Assembly (NCBI GenBank): GCA_028694115.1
Contig: JAQUUB010000001.1
Span: 62,001 to 126,000, forward strand
DNA from: Lachnospiraceae bacterium
GTDB lineage: Bacteria; Bacillota_A; Clostridia; Lachnospirales; Lachnospiraceae
Length of the DNA: 64,000 nt
Reading direction: 5' to 3'
The notes below the pieces were generated by a model that was not told the DNA's origin, searched no databases, and was given only the letters and a program-made list of their open reading frames with translations. Made by a program: the position numbers and the translations under genes. Shown piece by piece: positions 17,852-27,480 of this stretch (positions are counted from its first letter, which is position 1; every line of letters begins with the position of its first letter).

Positions 17852-18577
17852 TTATATGGTTGTCAGTAAAAGTACGATGTTGTTGATAGCCTGTTCAGTT
17901 ATTTCGTAACATTTTTCCGTTCTCACCCAATAGACCATAGGTCTAAGGTGAATAGCATTATCGCCATCCTTGACAACAGCATCGGATTCTCTCTCTTCAA
18001 AATGATACTTCAGAATGCCATTCCAGGCAAAGAATTGCCTGTTGCATTCCATTAACTCTTCAAACCAATCCGCAATATCGTTAGCTTCTTTATTGCTTCG
18101 AGCATATATATGAAAACAAATTAGATTATCAAACCATTGTCCAGAATAAAACGTAATTTGGCCTGGAGCTTTAATTTCATCAATTCCAACTCCTCGAAAT
18201 TGCGGCTTAATTTCTCGACGGGATTTATCAAATGGAGTATTACCTCCTGCTGTAGTTCCTGGAGCTCTTCTATTCAAAGAGTAAGAAACGATAGCTCTTG
18301 CATCTTCCCCTGGTTTGTGCGGATTCTCAAACTTGTTAACCTTAGCATACTCGTCAATAAATATAATTTTATTTTTCTTTTCTTTTTGATCTCGGTCTAT
18401 AGCTTCTTTCACTAATGTAATGAAACCATTTAAGCTAGTGTTTTTATTGATACTAGAGGGCGCAAATTCTCGCTGAAGAAAAGCCCCTTCAGTTAGTGAT
18501 TTAATATATTCATTCTTAATCCCAATTTGCTCAGGAGTTAGACTCTCATTTAGATGGCAATTAAAACCATTCTTCAT
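17852..18577 (-). CDS. Putative tail terminator/completion protein
   Basis: A 241-residue protein whose C-terminal half reads ITFYSGQWFDNLICFHIYAR, then ADWFEELM and HLRPMVYWVRTEKCYEI. Proteins of this kind, between neck and sheath genes, commonly cap the tail at the head-proximal end. No enzymatic motif or membrane segment is seen. The start overlaps the previous stop as ATGA. The name is inferred mainly from gene order. Confidence 0.5.
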   Translation of the reverse strand: MKNGFNCHLNESLTPEQIGIKNEYIKSLTEGAFLQREFAPSSINKNTSLNGFITLVKEAIDRDQKEKKNKIIFIDEYAKVNKFENPHKPGEDARAIVSYSLNRRAPGTTAGGNTPFDKSRREIKPQFRGVGIDEIKAPGQITFYSGQWFDNLICFHIYARSNKEANDIADWFEELMECNRQFFAWNGILKYHFEERESDAVVKDGDNAIHLRPMVYWVRTEKCYEITEQAINNIVLLLTTI

Positions 18578-19158
18578 GCTGTATGACCTTTATCCATTTG
18601 ACCTAGCAGTCTTATCTTATAGTATTCAACTCTACCGGTATTATCGAGCCTAAATGGTTCAACTACTCCAACGTTAAATACTTCATCTATCTGGATTTTC
18701 GATCCAAGATTACCTTCTATGTCATATTTAGGAACAATTATCTTATCATGTTCATCTGGCATATCAAAAGGATTTTTTGTCGCAGCGACAAGAATATCAT
18801 GCTCTAAGTATAAAACTCGTCCATCATTCCTTGAATCACCATAAGAAATCACCTTACCAGTCTCATGACTGATATTGCTAAGCGAAATAGATCCTAAAAT
18901 AAGGTAATCATCAAAGAGGTAACGCATCCCCTCATTGTTATAGAAAACAATTTCGCCACTCCTATTTGAGTTTGATGCATTTGAAAGAATGGGATGACCA
19001 TTCTCATCTCTTCTTGCACGACGATAAACTACATATGCTCCACGGCTTTCAGCATGAATAATCTTTTTAACTTCCTTACGGATATCCGGCTCGGTAGGAC
19101 GACCAGACAGTGGTGAATAAAAAGTTCTTTGAATCTTTCCTTTAGTAAAAAATCCCAT
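18574..19158 (-). CDS. Putative head-tail joining (neck) protein
   Basis: 194 residues, starting MGFFTKGKIQRTFYSPLSGR and rich in short β strands. It lies between an adaptor-like gene and a tail completion-like gene, with overlaps at both ends (TAATG and ATGA), so it is translated together with them. No specific motif is recognised; the neck role is inferred from the head-to-tail gene order. Confidence 0.45.
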   Translation of the reverse strand: MGFFTKGKIQRTFYSPLSGRPTEPDIRKEVKKIIHAESRGAYVVYRRARRDENGHPILSNASNSNRSGEIVFYNNEGMRYLFDDYLILGSISLSNISHETGKVISYGDSRNDGRVLYLEHDILVAATKNPFDMPDEHDKIIVPKYDIEGNLGSKIQIDEVFNVGVVEPFRLDNTGRVEYYKIRLLGQMDKGHTA

Positions 19159-19856
19159 TAGTTATAATCCGTGTGATTAGTTAGATACTTTCGGCTATTA
19201 TTTTGTACCCATCCTGTCCATTGAGGATGTACTCCATTTTGTGAAAACATCCGACCGAATACAGGGTAACCAGCACGAGCACCACCCTTAATTACTGTTT
19301 GAGCTGGAACTCCATAAACCGAAGCAATATCATCTAATAGGTCTGGATCGCATTCAAGTAATGGCTCCTTGCAGAATTTAACAGAAGGAAGCAGCTTAAA
19401 TACTTCACATTCAAGCTTAGTTAAAAACTTCTTTACGCCATCTAAAGGATCTCTTGTTTTTGAATCTGTTGAAATAGAGAAGTCACCAAGCTTTTTATAT
19501 ATCTTGCCATTGTTGTTGGCAGCATTAATATAAGTATCCGAATTATATATAAGATCAATTGCAACCTTTAAAGTTACCCATTTAGATGCAAAGAAATCCC
19601 ATTTAGGCCAAGCGATTGTGTCACAGGTAGAAAGCATATCTGCTTCTATTGAATACTTTAAGATCAACTGATTTAAAATATCATCAGAGATTTCAGCAAT
19701 ATAAGATCCTGCCACTTCTCTAACCTTTAAAGGTGTTGAGTACATTGGCGTAAGCTTAGTAATGAAAGATGTTTGAATAGGTCCGAGAGATTGCCCTGAG
19801 ATATCAAACACTTCAGTTATCTCTATTGTAACTAATTGATTGTTTGCAATATTCAT
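19158..19856 (-). CDS. Putative neck/adaptor protein
   Basis: 232 residues, with three Cys in the second half (KLECEVFKLL, VKFCKEPLLECDPDLLDDI) and a C-terminal segment GYPVFGRMFSQNGVHPQW. The family is not recognised. It sits between the long appendage protein and the joining protein, abutting the former (stop TAA then ATG without a gap). A role at the head-tail junction is likely from position only. Confidence 0.4.
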   Translation of the reverse strand: MNIANNQLVTIEITEVFDISGQSLGPIQTSFITKLTPMYSTPLKVREVAGSYIAEISDDILNQLILKYSIEADMLSTCDTIAWPKWDFFASKWVTLKVAIDLIYNSDTYINAANNNGKIYKKLGDFSISTDSKTRDPLDGVKKFLTKLECEVFKLLPSVKFCKEPLLECDPDLLDDIASVYGVPAQTVIKGGARAGYPVFGRMFSQNGVHPQWTGWVQNNSRKYLTNHTDYN

Positions 19857-22805
19857 TTATTTAACCTTGAACTTAACGTTATTCCCGCTAACTTCTTCTA
19901 TTGTGCCTACTTTTATCTTAGTCTCATTTGCTACCTTGCGATTTCGACCCAACATCCGGCTTTCAATAATATACTGAGATGAGGTTTCATCTTCTTTAAT
20001 GTCAGTAGAAGTCATTGCAGAAAGATTGCTATTAATTACAGGAATTACCGCACCGCCAATGTCTTGTCTGTAGATTCTTAATTTAACTGTTCCACCCAAA
20101 AAAGGGTTCACTGTGACATCAGGTGAATCTGATACTATAGTAATATTTCTTGAAGTCCATCCAGGTAGGTACCATCTTATTCTTACTACAGATCCAACTG
20201 CCTCAGCAAAACAGTAATGTCCAGGAATAAGCTGATCGTTATCAGCGTAGAATACTGTACTATTTATTGCTTCTGCAAGATTGTAAGCAGTTTCTTCTAT
20301 AGTATATCCAATTCTGAACTGAGTAGGAGTAATAATCGTGGCTGATTCTGCGACTGCAGTTAATCTGACTTTTTCACCAACTAAGGTGATCTCTGGATCA
20401 ATTTCGATAAACTGACCAGGAGTCATCATTTGGTTGATAACAATACTTGCCCTAGCAGATTCTCCGTCAATTCCTGCTCTGAATTTTTCTAGACCTTGTT
20501 GAGAGGAATACATCTCATTATTTATTAGACCAACTATTGAGTTTCTGATAGCATCAGCACCTATGTAAGAATCAAGAGCAGTATCAATCTGATATTCTCC
20601 AGCAAGTATATCTGGAACTCCAGTTACGCCTTTAATGATCTGAGGAGTAGAGGTATTGATAGTAATTGTCTGACCATCAAGCATTTGACTAAAGTCAAGA
20701 ATCTCAATTTCAGAATATCCCTTTCTAGCAATATAGAGATCTGCATTAGCTTCCCAGTCACCGTAACCTGTACCAATATCAGCAAGGACCATTCCGCTTT
20801 TATAAAATTTACCAGTAGATCCAGGATTGATGTTTTCTGCTGCAACGATTAGCTTAGAGGAGTTATTGAAATGAAATAAGTTAATAAACTCATTTGCAGG
20901 ATGCATATCTGAAATTGGAAGCCATGTCTTTCCTGATTCATCCAGACATACAGACGTGCCTTTTATGATAGTTTGATTTAAAGAATTGGTTGCTTCTCTA
21001 GACTTATCATCATCAATCTTTTTTAAATTACCTAAGAGACTTGACCCTTCAAGGCGAGGAAGAACTTTAATGGCTTCTTCATCAAATGATACCGATTGAA
21101 GCTTGATACTTTTTGTTGGAAGCGTCTCTAATAGAATGTCTTGTGTATTAGAATATAGACGTAAATTATTGTTAGCCCGAAGTGTTAATTCGTTAGCTGA
21201 CTTGATTTCATTACTGGAATCATTAAAATGAATATTTCTCTTTGGCAAAATCTCATCATTCTTAATGATTAAGATTTCAGAAGCCGAAATTTGATCTGTA
21301 AAAATCAGTCCCGAATTGTTAAGATTCATGACCTTACTTGTAGCCTTATCATAAACACTCTGGAGTGTTGAACTGTCCTCTACAGAGAAATTAACAATAT
21401 TTCCAGAACTAGAAATAGAGATACTTCCATCAGGAGAGGCAAAAGAAATGTCACCTGAAAGGTTCATTAATCTTCTTACGGTATTGTGAGGATTTGAAGC
21501 AGATAGATGTGATGCCAATGCAGAATGCGCAGTCCCATCATCCGAGAGATGTTCATCCAGAAGTTGAAGCATTGCTAACAGATCCATGCCAGATATCGTT
21601 ATGTTGTCTGCAGTTATTTTTCCTTCACCTGTAACAGAGAACGTTTCATTCCCGGTTTGGTTTTTTACAATTAATCGCTTAATTGTGTTTTGACCAATAC
21701 TGGCTTGAGTAGTAATAATACCATGCTCACCTGTCGAGGCAACGTGTTCTTGGTCATATGTATTAATTGCTCCACCAACACTATCTATATTGGATTTCAG
21801 TTCATTGATTGCACCAATGATAGAGCCATTATTTGTATTAAGAGTTCCGTGTCCGTTCTCAGATAGATTTAGGTTTATTCTCTTATCTTGGAACATTAAC
21901 TCATTGAGTTCAGCATTAAGCTTTGTCGTTTGAATCTCAGCTGTCGTTTTAATCTTGCTTGAAGTGATTAGTCCATTTGTGTCATCAATATTGGTATTGG
22001 CTCCGATTTTTAGTGAACCAACAGTAAGTTTTTTTGTAACAGAAGAGTTTCCCACGATACGAAGAACATCATTAAGAGACATTGCATTTGGGTCTTCAAA
22101 AATGATAGGTCCAGATGTAATGTTTGTTGCGATCTTTGGTGGGGTAGACTGATTATAGACAGCTTGCAACGAGACTGAAAAGGTGCTCGTCTTTAATTCA
22201 TTGATAGCACCAATAATCGATTGTGATGCCGTTGCTAATTGAGACGCTCCAGACTGAGATAAAGTAATTGGTGTAGTCAGATAGTTATCCTGAAATGCCA
22301 TTACTCCGCCTGCCCTTAGCGTTAGATTTGTTCCTGGGGAAACTGCTCCAACTAATAAGTCGCCTAGACTGGTAAAAACAGACTGATTAGATAACTCAAG
22401 GTATGCCGTTCCTGTTCCACGAATTCTCATGGTAGTTGGCTTGAAGCTTAAGTTTCCTGTTTCATCTATTTTTATTTCTTCTCTAGCACCGAGAATCAAT
22501 GGACGACCACTGAGAACGGAAATATTATTTCCATTTTCGTATATATCTTGAAGGGTTGCTTCCCCTGCAGTGTTTTCCAAAATAGTTAATCGTTCAGCGA
22601 TTCCAGAGGTAGGACTAAGGATGGCCGCAGCAGACAATGAAGATGTTTTCAATAATACATCTTGAATATCCTCAATAGCCTCAGCTAATTCATTAGGGTC
22701 TCGTGCATCAATATCATCGCCTAACTGAATGCCATCTTCGTTTTTACGATAAACCCACTCGTCCTTCAAACCCTGATCTATATGTTTTATTCTGAATTGT
22801 GACAA
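19857..22805 (-). CDS. Long fibre-like appendage protein (982 residues)
   Basis: The N-terminus (FRIKHIDQGLKDEWVYRKNE) is followed by repeats of the phrase INELKTS/INELKSN with short β stretches (SLGDLLVGAVSPGTNLTLRA), the style of trimeric fibres. It shares this style with the 453-residue protein two genes downstream in transcription order's upstream side (23050-24411: VGQNLTVVGASQFLGDVKL). The C-terminal third is globular (PGHYCFAEAVGSVVRIRWYL). No chaperone or enzymatic domain is seen. Probably a virion whisker, collar fibre or head fibre; the exact attachment site cannot be told. Confidence 0.6.
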   Translation of the reverse strand: MSQFRIKHIDQGLKDEWVYRKNEDGIQLGDDIDARDPNELAEAIEDIQDVLLKTSSLSAAAILSPTSGIAERLTILENTAGEATLQDIYENGNNISVLSGRPLILGAREEIKIDETGNLSFKPTTMRIRGTGTAYLELSNQSVFTSLGDLLVGAVSPGTNLTLRAGGVMAFQDNYLTTPITLSQSGASQLATASQSIIGAINELKTSTFSVSLQAVYNQSTPPKIATNITSGPIIFEDPNAMSLNDVLRIVGNSSVTKKLTVGSLKIGANTNIDDTNGLITSSKIKTTAEIQTTKLNAELNELMFQDKRINLNLSENGHGTLNTNNGSIIGAINELKSNIDSVGGAINTYDQEHVASTGEHGIITTQASIGQNTIKRLIVKNQTGNETFSVTGEGKITADNITISGMDLLAMLQLLDEHLSDDGTAHSALASHLSASNPHNTVRRLMNLSGDISFASPDGSISISSSGNIVNFSVEDSSTLQSVYDKATSKVMNLNNSGLIFTDQISASEILIIKNDEILPKRNIHFNDSSNEIKSANELTLRANNNLRLYSNTQDILLETLPTKSIKLQSVSFDEEAIKVLPRLEGSSLLGNLKKIDDDKSREATNSLNQTIIKGTSVCLDESGKTWLPISDMHPANEFINLFHFNNSSKLIVAAENINPGSTGKFYKSGMVLADIGTGYGDWEANADLYIARKGYSEIEILDFSQMLDGQTITINTSTPQIIKGVTGVPDILAGEYQIDTALDSYIGADAIRNSIVGLINNEMYSSQQGLEKFRAGIDGESARASIVINQMMTPGQFIEIDPEITLVGEKVRLTAVAESATIITPTQFRIGYTIEETAYNLAEAINSTVFYADNDQLIPGHYCFAEAVGSVVRIRWYLPGWTSRNITIVSDSPDVTVNPFLGGTVKLRIYRQDIGGAVIPVINSNLSAMTSTDIKEDETSSQYIIESRMLGRNRKVANETKIKVGTIEEVSGNNVKFKVK

Positions 22806-22818
22806 AGTTGTTCCCCTG

Positions 22819-23049
22819 TTAGTCCATTAAGCCTAGCTCTTTCATTTTAACCATAAGTTGAAATTCAGGAGTGGTCATATTTGTTCCAAAAATAACAAAT
22901 TCTATCCTTGCTTTACAGCAAGAACAGACTGGAAGCCTAAATTGCTCCAGTCCATTTTTGATATATTTAATCTCTTTATAATCTAATTCGTTTAGTCCTC
23001 CGCAATTACATTCCTGTATTGCGCAGTCTTTTTTAATCTCTTTAATCAT
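22819..23049 (-). CDS. Small zinc-ribbon-like protein
   Basis: 76 residues with Cys clusters CAIQECNCGG (N-terminal) and CSCCKA (middle), enough ligands for one zinc. It sits between two fibre-like genes in the late operon, so it may be a virion component or assembly factor; nothing further can be said. Confidence 0.55.
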   Translation of the reverse strand: MIKEIKKDCAIQECNCGGLNELDYKEIKYIKNGLEQFRLPVCSCCKARIEFVIFGTNMTTPEFQLMVKMKELGLMD

Positions 23050-24411
23050 TTAGTTCCCAACTGTTTCGTATGTACCTTTAACTTCAACATCTCCAACAGC
23101 CGTGGAATCACACTCAAAGAAAAAACCATATTCATTAATATCTGTAATAGATAAATTGTTATAGTTGTGACTTTTAACTGCGTTCACATTAAGTACTACA
23201 GATGAAGGAGTTGTCATTGTCTTGGACTTAAAGTTTACACCTTGCCCATGGAATCTACCACCAGCATTTTCTGAATAAAATTTAATTCCAAAATATCCGG
23301 TCTCAGGCACACCTCTGGTTAGAACGTGATTACCTGCAATAATTTTTTCTGCTGAAGCTTTTAATAGAATTCGAGTAGAAGTATCAAGACTTCCAGTGTC
23401 ACCATCTTTAGTTACAGCAAAGTAACCACCAGTAGCAGCATTAGAACTATCTACCTGTAAAACAAAATGAGGAGCCTGAGTTCCTAATAGATCATTTTCA
23501 ATTCTTGCAGGAGTTCCTGATCCGACTTCGATATGTGAGTCAGCCTTAAGGATCATTGTTCTAATCGAGGTAAGAACAGACAATTCTCCATTCTCAAGGA
23601 GACTCATTAGTATATTATTGGAAGCATTTTTTATACGAAACTCAGCATTTTCTGAAATACCATCGATAGGGTCATTTGCATCAAGAATCATTTCGATATC
23701 TTTAATTGAAGACATGATGACTTTGTCTGACCCAAAAGCAATATGGGAATATGCTAAGTTTGAAGAAGCTCCAAGTTTGCTTACATCTGGAAGCTTAACA
23801 TCTCCAAGAAACTGTGAAGCGCCAACAACTGTGAGATTTTGTCCCACTGTAAGGTCACCACTTGTTTCAACTGAATGAGTAGTACTAGCTCCTAGGATGA
23901 CGTTTTCTTTTGTGCTAAAAGCACCATTAACCACGAAATTCCCATCACATATATTGCTACCAAATGTTTTAAGATATCGATCATCCAGGTTTAGCGATTC
24001 AACTTGCCCACCTGTCATTATCATATCAATATTCTGCTGGAGCTCTTCCAGAGCCCATTGAAGTCTTGTTGCTCCAAGATTACCGATAGGAGTGACTTCA
24101 ATAACATTTGCATGATGCTGAAATGGATCGGTAGGCATTACAGAATCTAAATGATTTTGAAAATCTAATTCGCGCTGATAGACTTCAGCATCTAAGATCT
24201 CAACTGCTGTCTTAAAGTCAGCTGTAACTGGGACATAATTATTTGATGAAAAATTAATACTTAAGCCGCTTCCAATTAGACCTAACTGTACGTTTCGGAC
24301 AGCATCCTGAAGATCATTGATATGTTCGGCTTTAACATAATCAATAGCATTAACCTTCTGATATTGGGGGTTAACGAATGAGTCAACCGCATTAGGGAAA
24401 TTACTAGCCAT
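23050..24411 (-). CDS. Fibre-like structural protein (453 residues)
   Basis: The N-terminus (YVKAEHINDLQDAVRNVQLG) is an attachment-type helix seen in phage fibres. The middle has repeated β phrases (VVNGAFSTKENVILGAS, SGDLTVGQNLTVVG) that look like a trimeric shaft, and the C-terminal domain is compact (GYFGIKFYSENAGGRFHG). It is preceded by a Big_5-type domain protein and followed by the zinc-ribbon gene. Likely an appendage of head or neck. Confidence 0.6.
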   Translation of the reverse strand: MASNFPNAVDSFVNPQYQKVNAIDYVKAEHINDLQDAVRNVQLGLIGSGLSINFSSNNYVPVTADFKTAVEILDAEVYQRELDFQNHLDSVMPTDPFQHHANVIEVTPIGNLGATRLQWALEELQQNIDMIMTGGQVESLNLDDRYLKTFGSNICDGNFVVNGAFSTKENVILGASTTHSVETSGDLTVGQNLTVVGASQFLGDVKLPDVSKLGASSNLAYSHIAFGSDKVIMSSIKDIEMILDANDPIDGISENAEFRIKNASNNILMSLLENGELSVLTSIRTMILKADSHIEVGSGTPARIENDLLGTQAPHFVLQVDSSNAATGGYFAVTKDGDTGSLDTSTRILLKASAEKIIAGNHVLTRGVPETGYFGIKFYSENAGGRFHGQGVNFKSKTMTTPSSVVLNVNAVKSHNYNNLSITDINEYGFFFECDSTAVGDVEVKGTYETVGN

Positions 24412-24428
24412 ATAGATGACTCCTTATA

Positions 24429-25688
24429 TTAAAACTGTATTTTCAATACATTATCATTTATTTCGTAGCTGAAGTCTAGGTTGCCTTGCTCAATTTTTGT
24501 AAGAGATTCAAAGCTCGCTTTAATATTAGAAGCACTAAATCTAGTTTGATCAATTGTCTTATTAAACTTAATGATTAATTGACCACCAACTTCTCCTCCT
24601 TGGATAGCTACACCTGATTGATGCAGGCCAGCGAGGGCGGCTGGTAAACTTGTTGTTGCAGTAATTGGTAGAGTAGACTGGTTAACAATATCTACGACTT
24701 GCTGCTTTGTTGTGTCTTCTAGGACCTCAATTATGAAATCTTCTTGTTCGTATACTGACACTTGAGTGTCAGCTTGAATCAATTTAATTTTCTTGTTATT
24801 AAGTATATCTGTTTTTTCTTTTGTTTGAAAAACAATACCGTTTACGACAGCAGTTCCTTTGAATCCAATCTTAACCATTGTCTGGCCATCATATGGTGTG
24901 ACTCCAGAAATACTAAGGATATCATCAGATGGAACTGAGTTTGCTTCTTGGACTGGTAACTGTACAACTGATGTAGATCTCTCATCATCAGGCTTCACGT
25001 ATGAAGCATCGCCTGTACTGAAATTCCATGCAATGATCTGATTAAGCTTATTTAAGGGCTGTACATGCACTGTAAATATGTCGCCTTGACGATATTGTTC
25101 GTCGGCAAACTTTATGAACAATCCTTGCTCTAATTCAATAAAACGCTTCCTGGATACATTTCCAGTAGATATTGAATTATCAGATAATCGTTTCCATGTG
25201 TATGCAGTATCAGAAGAACTTCCAGAGCTTTCAATTGTTATCTCGTATGAATCTGGAATTAGTCCTGTGTATGGCCCCTTGAATAGAGGTGTAGATCCAG
25301 TGTTGGCTGAACCAATGATTGGATCGAATACAGAGTTTGTACCAAGTTCTTTGCTTAGGATAACAGAATAGGAAGTGTGAGGATCAAGTGGCGACAAGGG
25401 CTCTATTTTAATTCTAGAGCGATACTTTGTCCCAGCCGCACTGTCAGATCCATAGTCCTTACCGGAATGCGTTTCACCATCTAAGAGGTTTACTCTCTCA
25501 AGCGTTACCTTTGATGTAATTGTCTTTAAACTGTTATTAGCGTAGTCCGAACTCTTTTTAACAAGAAGAGCGTTATAGGATGTAACAGTCCCTTCATCTA
25601 GCTCAAGATTAAATAGAGCACTAACTACAGGGGAAACTTCAACACCCTCTTGATCATTGGGTGGATAAACAAAAGGAGTGATATCCAT
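24429..25688 (-). CDS. Virion protein with N-terminal Ig-like (Big_5/SbsA-type) domain
   Basis: 419 residues. The first 125 residues show the Big_5 layout: PNDQEGVEVSPVVSALFNLE, then KITS-type strands and RIKIEPLSPLDPHTSYSVIL, ending the β sandwich. A second similar region near the C-terminus (IIKFNKTIDQTRFSASNIKA) suggests a repeat of the fold. Ig-like modules of this kind decorate phage capsids and tails and bind cell-surface glycans. Its neighbours are fibre-like, so it probably belongs to the same appendage. Confidence 0.6.
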   Translation of the reverse strand: MDITPFVYPPNDQEGVEVSPVVSALFNLELDEGTVTSYNALLVKKSSDYANNSLKTITSKVTLERVNLLDGETHSGKDYGSDSAAGTKYRSRIKIEPLSPLDPHTSYSVILSKELGTNSVFDPIIGSANTGSTPLFKGPYTGLIPDSYEITIESSGSSSDTAYTWKRLSDNSISTGNVSRKRFIELEQGLFIKFADEQYRQGDIFTVHVQPLNKLNQIIAWNFSTGDASYVKPDDERSTSVVQLPVQEANSVPSDDILSISGVTPYDGQTMVKIGFKGTAVVNGIVFQTKEKTDILNNKKIKLIQADTQVSVYEQEDFIIEVLEDTTKQQVVDIVNQSTLPITATTSLPAALAGLHQSGVAIQGGEVGGQLIIKFNKTIDQTRFSASNIKASFESLTKIEQGNLDFSYEINDNVLKIQF

Positions 25689-25704
25689 TATTAATTCCTG
25701 ATTA

Positions 25705-26013
25705 TTAAATAGCTTTAGCTGTTACTTTTTTAGAAACTTTCTTTTTATTCTTTGAGGTAACTACTGCATTAGTAGCCTCAATAACTTTAGGCTCTACTGC
25801 ATTAGTGGTTGCACTTAAAGCAATCACCTGATCTGCAGAGATAGCTCTGTTTTTAATTGAACTTTCAATTTGAGTCTTAGCCCAAGATGGTAGTTTATCA
25901 AAATCAACATTCGCTTGTGGAGTTGATTCATTCAAGATCACTATAATATCTTCAACATCAATAGGATTAATTAAAGACCAGAACAGTTCACTTTTATTCA
26001 GCTTAATGATCAT
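25705..26013 (-). CDS. Small basic-tailed late protein, function unknown
   Basis: 102 residues. The N-terminal domain (KSELFWSLINPIDVEDIIVI) is followed by a Lys-rich tail (KNKKKVSKKVTAKAI). It follows the major capsid gene and its terminator. Small proteins here are often capsid or connector accessories, but I do not recognise a family. Confidence 0.45.
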   Translation of the reverse strand: MIIKLNKSELFWSLINPIDVEDIIVILNESTPQANVDFDKLPSWAKTQIESSIKNRAISADQVIALSATTNAVEPKVIEATNAVVTSKNKKKVSKKVTAKAI

Positions 26014-26040
26014 AGATCTTCCTTTGTTTTGTAAGCATAA

Positions 26041-26067
26041 TAAAAAAGGGGGAGTCGAAACTCCCCC
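26041..26067 (-). terminator. Rho-independent terminator after the major capsid gene
   Basis: On the minus strand GGGGGAGT (26067-26060), a TTCG tetraloop and ACTCCCCC (26055-26048) are followed by TTTTTTA. A textbook strong terminator, 37 bases past the capsid stop; it should uncouple capsid level from the appendage genes. Confidence 0.9.
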
Positions 26068-26103
26068 ATTATAGCACTTAAGTATTTAAGTCTTCAAGCG
26101 ATA

Positions 26104-27459
26104 TTAGACAACCGGTGAACGCTTAGGAAGATCAGCCAAGTTAACTGTACCAACATCATATGTAGGCTCAGCAGGACGATCAACAATTTTGTTCTCAACG
26201 TTTTTAACGTTACGAAGAATTGCTACCGATTGACCTTCATTCAAGATACCGAAGTTATAACGCTCACGGAACTTGATTTTCTTAATATCACGAGCTGGAT
26301 CAGTCCACTCTTCAGTAGTAAGCTCTTCGTCTACAAGTAGAACACCTAGCTCATTACGATCACAGATAATGATATCTGTAAGTTTTTTGATAGGGTCATA
26401 CTTAACGTGTGGGCTTACCATGATTTGAAGATCCATACCCCAGTAAGCTGGGAATACAGGCTGAGAATCAATATCTTTGTTACGAAGTTTTGTCTCAGAA
26501 TCTTCTTTAATTTTTTGTTGCTTACCAAGACCCATACCGCCAGCTTTAAGCCAAGGATTTCCACCTTGAGCAGAACCTTTGTATGTTCCAAAGTAAGTGG
26601 TAGATTGACCGTTAAAGAACAATGTTCTCATAACAGGATCTTTACGGAACATAGTATAAGTAAGAGGGTGAAGGATCATAGTGTTAGGTACGAAACCTTT
26701 AGCAACTAAGTGACCATCAAGCTCTAAAAGATCGTCAGCGATAAGAGATCCGTTACCAGAACCATCGCGGTTACGACCGTGAGTTACACCAAGTTCAGAA
26801 GCAGCAGGATTAAGGTTATCGAAATAAACAACACCTTGACCAGCTACCATGTTCCAAGCTTTAGTTTCTTTATGACGAGCAAGCATCTTACCTGCGTGCT
26901 TAATGTGCATACCGATAACATCAAACTGAGAATAACGGATCATTTCTTCAGTAATTTTTACTGCAAGACCCACTTTCCCGATTTGAGCTTGCATATAGCC
27001 AGTTGAGCCATGAGCAAGTTTAGTTTCCGCATATTCATCGCCTTCTTGCATATCAAGATTAACTTGAGACATTTCAGACATCATAGGAAGAACGATTTGT
27101 TGACCCATAGTGTAGCCAATTCTCTGCATCATAGATGTCATAAGAAGTTGTGGCTCAATAGCATCAAGTGCTACTTCTGATACAATCTTAGGAAGCATCC
27201 ATGGAGCATCTGGAGTGGCGTACATATCTTCTACGCGCCACTTTACACCGTCTGCAGCCATACCATTGTTATCCCAGATGAAACGGAAATCATCTAGTTT
27301 ATCGTTGAAGTTAGCAATAACTTCTGAAGGATCAAAGTTATCTTTGATTTCGCCGTTTTCATTTCTCGGCGCATAGATAGCAGTGATGTTCTTCTCTGGT
27401 GAAGAAGAGTTAACTTTAACTTTATATTCACCAGATTTTTTATCTAAAAATAGTTTCAT
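26104..27459 (-). CDS. Major capsid protein (HK97 fold)
   Basis: 451 residues. Typical elements are the long helix region ITEEMIRYSQFDVIGMHIKH, then ARHKETKAWNMVAGQG, the domain with GFVPNTMILHPLTYTMFRKD, and the C-terminal ERYNFGILNEGQSVAILRNV. These are the spine helix, A-domain and late strands of HK97-fold capsid proteins of large phages. It lies between the decoration protein and its own terminator and should be the most abundant virion protein. No protease-cleavage site can be placed with confidence. Confidence 0.88.
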   Translation of the reverse strand: MKLFLDKKSGEYKVKVNSSSPEKNITAIYAPRNENGEIKDNFDPSEVIANFNDKLDDFRFIWDNNGMAADGVKWRVEDMYATPDAPWMLPKIVSEVALDAIEPQLLMTSMMQRIGYTMGQQIVLPMMSEMSQVNLDMQEGDEYAETKLAHGSTGYMQAQIGKVGLAVKITEEMIRYSQFDVIGMHIKHAGKMLARHKETKAWNMVAGQGVVYFDNLNPAASELGVTHGRNRDGSGNGSLIADDLLELDGHLVAKGFVPNTMILHPLTYTMFRKDPVMRTLFFNGQSTTYFGTYKGSAQGGNPWLKAGGMGLGKQQKIKEDSETKLRNKDIDSQPVFPAYWGMDLQIMVSPHVKYDPIKKLTDIIICDRNELGVLLVDEELTTEEWTDPARDIKKIKFRERYNFGILNEGQSVAILRNVKNVENKIVDRPAEPTYDVGTVNLADLPKRSPVV

Positions 27460-27480
27460 ATACTGATTCCTCTCTTTTAA

